Shown here: positions 1 through 5,070 of the stretch, piece after piece
Layout of the letters: every line of letters begins with the position of its first letter
Position numbering within the stretch: position 1 is the stretch's first letter
NCBI GenBank assembly: GCA_046485045.1
Contig: JAWOHT010000262.1
Coordinates: forward strand, 1-5,070
DNA: 5,070 nt
Direction: 5' to 3'
Source of the DNA: JAFGPL01 sp046485045
GTDB lineage: Bacteria; Bacteroidota; Bacteroidia; Bacteroidales; UBA10428
Made by a program: the position numbers and the translations under genes
Notes under the pieces: generated by a model
Seen by the model: the letters and a program-made list of their open reading frames with translations, nothing else
Told to the model about the DNA's origin: nothing
The model's database searches: none

Positions 1-2
1 TG

Positions 3-3000
3 AAAAATAAAGAGCTTAAGCTGCATTCCGGAGATACGCTATCGAGTCTCTGGCTATCGCTGGTGAAAACAGGCTTGCTGCAACTTTCTAAAAGTAACTT
101 CAATACTCGCAACTGGCGGCCTAATGTCATCCTGTTCAGCGGAGGTTCAGGCACCCGGCCATACCTTATTGAAATCGGAACAGCGCTCGTAGGGAAACTG
201 GGTATCTTCACCAATTTCGAACTGGTTGAAAATCCTGATGAAGACTTGTTGTTTGATAAAACAGCAAGGGTGAGTCTGGAGACTTTTGGCGATAATGTTA
301 ATATTATTACCCGAAAACATAATTGCCGCAATGTGTACGAAGGCATGGCGATGATCAGCCGGATTTACGGTTTTTCTGGTTTCGAGCCAAATACAATCCT
401 GATGGGCTGGTCGAAAAACATAACTCATCCGAAAAAATGGGAAGACCTGCTGCATACCCTTAACAAACTGGATTACAACCTTGCTTTTTTGAGTTATGAT
501 AGAAAGAATGGTTTCGGGAATCACAAAAGAATCGACTTTTGGTGGAGTGGGGAAGGACGGAACCTCGCGCTTGCCCTGCATCTTATTCGTTTCATAACGG
601 TTACGCCAAAATGGAGACATGCTGAAATACGAATTTTGGCCATTAACCCTGAAAGTAAAAATACAGATAGATATTATGCCATTCTTGGGCAGATGGTTGA
701 TAGTTACCGGATCAGGGCAAGCATAAAAGTGGTTGCCAATCCCGATAAATTACCTGAAAATGAAGTGATACGCTCTGAGTCGGAAGATACTGACCTGACT
801 CTTGCTGAACTGTCCGGGTTAACCGATAAAAAACTGGAAGACATTGTGGCCCATGCCAACAGTGTGACGGAAAGCCTGAAATCGTGCCTGTTAATTCATG
901 CATCAACAAGTTTTGAGGAGGTAAACGTGATTTCAAAATCTGTTACTCCTGAAAGTACAAATCACTTGTATAATGATGATATTGTGAAAGTTGAACCTAT
1001 TCTGAAGAATCTTCAGCTTTCAAAAACCAGCATTGTTTACAATACCGTTTACAATTTGGCAGAAGTTCTTGATAAGCATGCCCGTTTGCTAATTGATACT
1101 ACTTTTTTTGGTATCCGGGAAAGCCGTAATAATTATCTCGATCAATTATCAGGCCTTGTTGACAGATCAATAAAGAAATTGATACAGGTTAATGAGCTTG
1201 AAGATGATATGGAAAAGCATTGGGAACAATTGAAAATCCTGAATGATTTTTCCTTTCAGGCCCAAAAGGAGCTGGCAAATTTCAAAGACAATAATCTGAA
1301 AGATGAGCTGGAAATTCTGGACAAAGGCATTATGCAGCTAATTGCCGCAACAGGCAATTCGGTGCACAATCTTCCTGAACATATCCGGTTAAAATTTGAC
1401 AAAAATGATTTCAGGGACTTGAGAACTGTTAATCTGTTCAGGCAGATAAACCGGGCCGTAAAAATTGGCTGGACCAGTATTTCAGGAAAGAAGATAAGCG
1501 TTACAATTAATCTGCACCCTGCAGCCGTATTTTTCCTCTATTATAAACGGCTCAAATACATCAGGCAATTTTATGAGAATTATATAATTCAAAGTTTAAA
1601 AGCTTTTTCAGGCATAAAAGAACTCTTAAACGGAAACCTGCTGGCGCTTGAGAAAGCACTTTCAGGGAAATTGACCACCAGCGAAATAGATATTAAGAGA
1701 GAAGAAATGTCTGCCCTGGCCTTAAATCTGAAATCAGAAAATCAGGCACTTTTTTATCATCAAAGCCATAAAATGCTCGATGAACTTACCGGAGACCTTG
1801 AAAGCTTCAGCCAGATTATTGAAAGTCCGCAGGCAAATTTATTAAGCAGAAGATTTAAGCTTTTCAATAAAAAGAAAGGTGAACTTGAAAAATCAGTTGC
1901 TGAATTCCCCGATTTGTGGATCCATTTTATGGTTAATCATGTCAATAAAACTTATCTCGATTTCATATTTTACTCGCTTAAAAGCCGGCTGACCACAAAA
2001 ATTGAGAAATCATATCAGGAAATTATTCTGATTATTGAACGAGGTATAAATGAAAAGTTGAAGGTATTTGAAGCTAAGGTCAACGCCATCAGGGAAATGG
2101 GCGATAAGAAATATGATCAGAAAGAATTTTTCAATCAAAAGTCAATATCATTACCGCCATTTGATGTTCCTTTCAACACCTTGTTTAAAGAAATTCAGGG
2201 ATCCGTGGGGCAGCTTCCTGAAAGTATTGAAATTTCAGGAGAGAAACTGCTGGAAGATATTCAGTTTGATAAGCTTGAAAACATTAGCGAGATGGTTGTT
2301 TCGGTGCGAAAAACGGCTGATTATTACATCAGTAACGAACTAAGCGATCAAATAAGGAAACAATCAATTAATATCGGGAAACAATTGTCACTTTCGGTTT
2401 CAACTCTGAAAAATTTAATCAGGATGGCCAATTTTCATCTCGAAAACAGGGAAAACACTTATTCGGGAGAGATAGGGGTCGAACAAATTCAGGAGCAGCA
2501 GAAAGCTTTGCTTGAAAATTTAGTACAGAATATTAAAAATGAGGAAGATAAGCTTACTGTACTTTATAAGCAGTTGCGCCAAAGTTTTGATTCAGGATTA
2601 AAAAATGCTTTTGAACCTTTGACTGCCGCCATCATTATTAAAACATCAGGAAGCCTGAACGAAAAAATAAGGACGAAGGATAAGCTCCGGTTGTTTAGCA
2701 GGTTAAAACAAATTAAAAAATCAGTCAGCGAAAAGGTAATTAACCAATTAGTGAATCTGCTTTACCGGCATAGCAAAGGTTTATTGTGGGCCAACCGCAT
2801 GGAGCAATCGCGCGCGAAAGCAGCACTTTTCCCCGTTGAGCCTTTTACCAGGATGCTTGAAAAAATATCACCCGACAAAGCGCTTATGCTGAAATTGCCA
2901 TTTTACTATTCCAATGTATTTTCGGGCAGCTCAACCATTTGTGGTGATTTTTGGGTTGGGATGGAAGATGAAATTGAAAAAGGGAGCAAGGCCATACAAC

Positions 3001-3917
3001 GCTTTTTGACCGGAGCATCCGGGTTGCTGATAATCAGCGGCGAACGAAGTTCCGGTAAATCGAGCCTTAGCAAGCATTTGGCAAACCTTCACTTCGAAAA
3101 TCGAAACATTTTCAACGTCAGGGCTCCCCGCGAAAGTATAGCTGATGTCGGCCTTTTTGAGCAAACCTTGCTAAAAGCCCTTGATGGACAGGATAATTTG
3201 CCATACAGTATGGAATTGCTCACGGATAAAAGTGTCATATTAATCAACGATCTGGAGCTTTGGTGGGAACGGAAACCTTTAGGTACGCAGGTAGTAGAAA
3301 AAATAATTTTGCTGATGCAGCAATATGGGCACAAAGTGCTGTTTATCATTAACGTAAATCAATATGCACTGAAAATCATCAATCAATTAAGCTCTATAAA
3401 CACCTGGGCACTCGACCTTATATTTTGCCAACCGTTTGATTCACACGAGCTGAAAAATCTCATAATGCTGAGACATCAGGCTGGTGGGATGAAATTTATA
3501 ATGGATAAAAAGCGCGAAAAGGCCCTGACGAGATGGGAATATGTGCGGCTGTTCAACCGCTTCTTTAATTTGTCAGGTGGAAACCCCGGGCATACAATCA
3601 ATCTTTGGCTTGCAGGAATTCGTAAAATATCGGGCAATACACTTTATATGGAAAAGCCTTTCGGAAAAGAAATCAGTTTTAACGAAGACCTTCCTCAAGA
3701 TGAAATTTTTTACATCCTGCAATTTATCCTTCACCGCCGATTCTCCATAAAAAGCCTATCAGCGATACTTCAAAACGATGTTGTAAGTACTGAAAAGACC
3801 GTGCGCATCCTGATGCAAAAGGGAATTCTGACAGAGAAGTTTCCTGAAGTATATTGTTTGAACCCGGCGTTGGAAATTCCGCTCGTAAAAAAACTAAAAA
3901 GCCTTGAACTGTTATGA
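3..3917 (+). CDS. SLC12-type cation-chloride cotransporter-like protein (3' part) fused to a long helical region and a C-terminal P-loop ATPase
   Basis: Partial at the 5' end: the frame has no stop back to base 3. A GTG at 63 is possible, but cotransporter-like sequence (GDTLSSLWLSLVKTGLLQL) begins upstream of it, so the real start and the membrane domain should lie off-window. Residues below count from that GTG. Residues 1-250 match the SLC12 cytosolic C-terminal domain: NWRPNVILFSGG (17-28), RP at 32-33, FEPNTILMGW (107-116), IDFWW (157-161) and WRHAEIRILAI (184-194). Residues ~310-970 are charged, mostly helical and coiled-coil-like (e.g. 375-425, 800-850), with no recognised family. Residues ~965-1200 form an ATPase of AAA+/STAND type: Walker A GERSSGKS (993-1000), Walker B-like VILINDLE (1058-1065), sensor-1-like Asn near 1097-1099 and GGNPG (1172-1176). 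Residues ~1205-1284 look like a winged helix. In SLC12 proteins this domain is cytosolic and regulates dimeric ion carriers; ATPase control of transport here is inference. Transported ion unknown. The stop overlaps the next gene by 4 bp. Confidence is high for the SLC12 and P-loop calls, low for overall function. Confidence 0.85.
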   Translation, partial: KNKELKLHSGDTLSSLWLSLVKTGLLQLSKSNFNTRNWRPNVILFSGGSGTRPYLIEIGTALVGKLGIFTNFELVENPDEDLLFDKTARVSLETFGDNVNIITRKHNCRNVYEGMAMISRIYGFSGFEPNTILMGWSKNITHPKKWEDLLHTLNKLDYNLAFLSYDRKNGFGNHKRIDFWWSGEGRNLALALHLIRFITVTPKWRHAEIRILAINPESKNTDRYYAILGQMVDSYRIRASIKVVANPDKLPENEVIRSESEDTDLTLAELSGLTDKKLEDIVAHANSVTESLKSCLLIHASTSFEEVNVISKSVTPESTNHLYNDDIVKVEPILKNLQLSKTSIVYNTVYNLAEVLDKHARLLIDTTFFGIRESRNNYLDQLSGLVDRSIKKLIQVNELEDDMEKHWEQLKILNDFSFQAQKELANFKDNNLKDELEILDKGIMQLIAATGNSVHNLPEHIRLKFDKNDFRDLRTVNLFRQINRAVKIGWTSISGKKISVTINLHPAAVFFLYYKRLKYIRQFYENYIIQSLKAFSGIKELLNGNLLALEKALSGKLTTSEIDIKREEMSALALNLKSENQALFYHQSHKMLDELTGDLESFSQIIESPQANLLSRRFKLFNKKKGELEKSVAEFPDLWIHFMVNHVNKTYLDFIFYSLKSRLTTKIEKSYQEIILIIERGINEKLKVFEAKVNAIREMGDKKYDQKEFFNQKSISLPPFDVPFNTLFKEIQGSVGQLPESIEISGEKLLEDIQFDKLENISEMVVSVRKTADYYISNELSDQIRKQSINIGKQLSLSVSTLKNLIRMANFHLENRENTYSGEIGVEQIQEQQKALLENLVQNIKNEEDKLTVLYKQLRQSFDSGLKNAFEPLTAAIIIKTSGSLNEKIRTKDKLRLFSRLKQIKKSVSEKVINQLVNLLYRHSKGLLWANRMEQSRAKAALFPVEPFTRMLEKISPDKALMLKLPFYYSNVFSGSSTICGDFWVGMEDEIEKGSKAIQRFLTGASGLLIISGERSSGKSSLSKHLANLHFENRNIFNVRAPRESIADVGLFEQTLLKALDGQDNLPYSMELLTDKSVILINDLELWWERKPLGTQVVEKIILLMQQYGHKVLFIINVNQYALKIINQLSSINTWALDLIFCQPFDSHELKNLIMLRHQAGGMKFIMDKKREKALTRWEYVRLFNRFFNLSGGNPGHTINLWLAGIRKISGNTLYMEKPFGKEISFNEDLPQDEIFYILQFILHRRFSIKSLSAILQNDVVSTEKTVRILMQKGILTEKFPEVYCLNPALEIPLVKKLKSLELL

Positions 3918-4624
3918 TATATATGAAAGTGTTTGCAGTTGCGATCGCGCTCTATCTTATATTGCGCTTTATCTCTACCTATTTTCGTGTCCTCACGGAA
4001 AAACGGAAAATCAGGAAAATATTCCTTAAGATTTTTCCGGTGGCACAAATGCTCCTCTGGGTTGTCTTTGCATTTTGGGCTTTCGAACAGTTATTTATCG
4101 GGAGGGTAGCTTATCCTGTTCTGACTGGAAGTCTGATTATTCTGATGGTCGGCCTGTTTGGATGGTATTTTCTGCGCGATTTCATTTCAGGAATTATACT
4201 TAAGGCTGAAAATGCCTTCGAAGCCGGACAGCAAATCAGGACTGCAGAAGTCTCGGGAACCATAAAAAAACTCGATTACCGCTCAATGGGAATTGTTACC
4301 AGCGAAGGTGAGATAGTTAAAATCCCGTACACTCTTCTTACCAGTCAGAAAATAGTAAAACCAGCCGATACCGGAAATTGGGTCGAGCAGCTTATCAGGC
4401 TCAAAATATCATCGGGTTATCCTCCTGAAAAAATTCAAAACATGCTCGAGATCCGCATCCACGAAATGCCCTGGGTTGTATCTGACGACAGCCTTAAATT
4501 GAAAATTACCAGGGAGGAGGCAGACAACTATATTGCAGAAATATACGTGCACCTGCATAGCTCCGAAATGGCGATAAAAACAGAGGAGAACCTACATGTT
4601 TTTGTCAGGGAAGTGTTTGCTTAA
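3914..4624 (+). CDS. MscS-family small-conductance mechanosensitive ion channel
   Basis: A 236-residue inner-membrane protein. Three hydrophobic segments are visible: ~4-24, ~43-62 and ~68-96. The third leads into the MscS hallmark, the pore helix and beta domain: FLRDFISGIILKAENAFEAG (86-105), then EVSGTIKKLDYRSMGIVTSEGE (112-133 overall) and VKIPYTLL (135-142). This follows the family pattern of 'N-ISGI-I-L--PF-VGD-I', 'G-V--I--R-T-I-T-DG' and 'IPN--L'. Residues ~155-236 fit the C-terminal alpha/beta vestibule domain. MscS channels open under membrane tension on hypo-osmotic shock and release ions and small solutes. It is slightly shorter than E. coli MscS (286 residues). The pore helix lacks the usual Gly/Ala-rich packing and has bulky residues (L81, F82, W84, Y85, F86), and the 'IPN' is IPY, so conductance may differ. 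Start: ATG 3914 overlaps the upstream TGA (ATGA), implying translational coupling; ATG 3923 is an alternative. No clear Shine-Dalgarno. Family confidence is high; actual gating is not provable here. Confidence 0.88.
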   Translation: MIYMKVFAVAIALYLILRFISTYFRVLTEKRKIRKIFLKIFPVAQMLLWVVFAFWAFEQLFIGRVAYPVLTGSLIILMVGLFGWYFLRDFISGIILKAENAFEAGQQIRTAEVSGTIKKLDYRSMGIVTSEGEIVKIPYTLLTSQKIVKPADTGNWVEQLIRLKISSGYPPEKIQNMLEIRIHEMPWVVSDDSLKLKITREEADNYIAEIYVHLHSSEMAIKTEENLHVFVREVFA

Positions 4625-4625
4625 C

Positions 4626-4652
4626 TGCCGTTGGCTTCAGCCAACGGCTTGG
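4626..4652. repeat. Palindromic repeat, copy 1 (perfect hairpin)
   Basis: A perfect inverted repeat at 4627-4648 has 9-bp arms GCCGTTGGC / GCCAACGGC around a TTCA loop, flanked by T and TTGG. It starts 2 nt after the stop codon of the MscS-type gene. An identical 27-bp unit lies 57 bp downstream. The hairpin could end or stabilise the upstream mRNA, but no T-tract follows (the next bases are A-rich, GAGAAAAA), so it is not a classical intrinsic terminator on the + strand. It resembles REP-type intergenic palindromes. Confidence 0.9.
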
Positions 4653-4682
4653 AGAAAAATAAGCGTTTCTGGTCATTTCAAT

Positions 4683-4709
4683 TGCCGTTGGCTTCAGCCA
4701 ACGGCTTGG
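4683..4709. repeat. Palindromic repeat, copy 2 (perfect hairpin)
   Basis: This is identical over 27 bp to the unit at 4626-4652, with the palindrome at 4684-4705 (9-bp arms, TTCA loop). The 30-nt spacer between the copies (4653-4682) is non-repetitive. Because each arm is self-complementary with both copies, the transcript can form two separate hairpins or one long alternative fold. Exact duplication suggests a recently spread or actively maintained intergenic element. Confidence 0.9.
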
Positions 4710-4724
4710 GGATCAATAATTTAT

Positions 4725-4741
4725 TTGGGGCTTTAGCCCAA
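4725..4741. repeat. Third, related short palindrome (GGGCTTTAGCCC type)
   Basis: An imperfect hairpin, GGGC-TTTA-GCCC, with one bulged G and flanking TT/AA pairing (TTGGGGC / GCCCAA). Its core GGCTTTAGCC differs from the core of the two upstream repeats (GGCTTCAGCC) by one loop base, so it may be a diverged or different subfamily of the same element. AT-rich flanks could extend the stem weakly. It could contribute to transcription termination together with the two upstream hairpins; no T-tract follows. Confidence 0.6.
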
Positions 4742-4787
4742 TAATACCCATTGTCCGATTACAGTTTAGAACTCATTAATCTGTGAA

Positions 4788-4809
4788 ATATGCAATATAT
4801 ATATGCAAT
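4788..4809. repeat. Short direct repeat ATATGCAAT in an AT-rich tract
   Basis: The 9-mer ATATGCAAT occurs at 4788-4796 and again at 4801-4809 (13-bp period), inside a run of AT dinucleotides, about 100 bp upstream of the start at 4908. It could be a regulator-binding site or curved promoter-upstream DNA for the downstream gene, or simply low-complexity sequence. No known operator is recognised. Confidence 0.35.
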
Positions 4810-4878
4810 TATATAACACTCCGTCAGGAAAATAGCCGCACCTTTATTTTTTATGATAATGTTACCAGGGGAGATTAT

Positions 4879-4907
4879 AACAAAAAACCAATAATAAACA
4901 AAAAACT
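4879..4907 (+). promoter_or_regulatory. A-rich 5' leader of the downstream outer-membrane protein gene
   Basis: The 29 bases before ATG 4908 are almost all A with a few C and T and no G, and contain no Shine-Dalgarno sequence. Unstructured A-rich leaders of this kind are typical of well-translated Bacteroidota genes, where initiation relies on them rather than on anti-SD pairing. This supports ATG 4908 as the true start. A weak match to the Bacteroidota -7 element (TAnnTTTG) is TATTTTTT at 4845-4852 (7 of 8), but no convincing -33 TTG element lies at the right distance, so the promoter itself is not called. Confidence 0.4.
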
Positions 4908-5070
4908 ATGAGATTCTTAATCGGTTTAATTACAGCAATTTTGATTACAGGCGCTGCAAGTGCACAGCACGGCAATTCACCTGCAGGATTTGTAAACCTC
5001 GGAATAAAAGGCGGGATAAACATGTACAACATTTACAATGACAACAACACTAAATATGACCAGATAACAG
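4908..5070 (+). CDS. Secreted, probably outer-membrane beta-barrel protein (5' part)
   Basis: The frame is open from ATG 4908 to the right edge, giving 54 visible residues; the gene is partial at the 3' end. Residues 1-19 form a clear Sec signal peptide: Arg2, hydrophobic core FLIGLITAILITG and an A-S-A cleavage box before Gln20 (…AASA|QHG). The mature start contains FVNLGIKGGINMYNIYNDNN (28-47). The 'LGIKGGINMYN' segment resembles the first beta strand of PorT-like / OMP_b-brl outer-membrane proteins of Bacteroidota, which typically begin 'G-KGG-N'. It would be exported to the periplasm and inserted in the outer membrane; its specific role is not identifiable from this fragment. It is separated from the MscS-type gene by a 283-bp gap with hairpins and has its own A-rich leader, so it is probably a separate transcription unit. 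Confidence 0.7.
   Translation, partial: MRFLIGLITAILITGAASAQHGNSPAGFVNLGIKGGINMYNIYNDNNTKYDQIT

Noticed and set aside
147..620. 157-codon open frame on the minus strand
   Set aside because: It lies fully inside the SLC12-like coding region, whose protein matches a known family; the antisense product resembles no family I know and looks like a shadow frame.
2068..2343. 91-codon plus-strand open frame in another frame
   Set aside because: It is contained within the long helical region, whose frame is uninterrupted; composition is unlike a real protein and no start signal is seen.
3770..4048. 92-codon minus-strand open frame across the junction of the two main genes
   Set aside because: It is antisense to both the winged-helix end and the first membrane segments of the channel; no recognisable protein features and no start signal.
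4626..4709. CRISPR array
   Set aside because: Only two repeat units, the repeat is a perfect hairpin, the third unit differs, and no cas genes are nearby; REP-like palindromes fit better.
4627..4741. Intrinsic (rho-independent) terminator
   Set aside because: The hairpins are strong, but none is followed by a T-run on the + strand; copy 1 is followed by GAGAAAAA and copy 2 by GGATCAATAA. A role in termination is possible, but the classical form is absent.
4845..4860. Promoter for the gene at 4908 (TATTTTTT as a -7 element, or GATAAT as a sigma70-like -10)
   Set aside because: Neither has a matching upstream element: no TTG at the -33 distance and no TTGACA-like hexamer at 16-18 bp spacing.

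Overview
The window most likely comes from a member of the Bacteroidota, possibly a Bacteroidales-like lineage. GC content is moderate to low (about 40% by eye). No gene start has a clear Shine-Dalgarno sequence. The last gene has a long A-rich leader and a signal peptide ending in 'SAQ', which is typical of this phylum. The intergenic region carries GGCTTYAGCC-type palindromes of a kind common between genes in this group. This assignment is inference from style, not from a marker gene.

Layout, all genes on the + strand. (1) Positions 3-3917 hold the 3' part of a very large gene that is open to the left edge. Its first ~270 visible residues match the cytosolic C-terminal domain of SLC12-type cation-chloride cotransporters / amino acid permease-like carriers. 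The membrane half should lie just left of the window. This is followed by about 650 residues of mostly helical, charged, partly coiled-coil sequence of no recognised family, then a P-loop ATPase of AAA+/STAND type and a small winged-helix-like C-terminus. (2) Positions 3914-4624 hold a compact MscS-family mechanosensitive channel whose start overlaps the stop of gene 1 (ATGA), so the two are almost certainly co-transcribed and translationally coupled. (3) Positions 4625-4907 are intergenic: two identical 27-bp copies of a perfect hairpin, a third related hairpin, an AT-rich stretch with a short direct repeat, and an A-rich leader. (4) Positions 4908-5070 are the 5' end of a secreted, probably outer-membrane beta-barrel protein that runs off the right edge.

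The main biological point is the pairing of genes 1 and 2. A cotransporter-like protein, whose cytosolic tail is extended by a long helical arm and an ATPase, is coupled to a tension-gated channel. A reasonable hypothesis is an ion/osmolyte homeostasis module, with carrier-mediated transport controlled by an ATPase and a release valve from the same mRNA. I know of no described system with this architecture, but I could not search.
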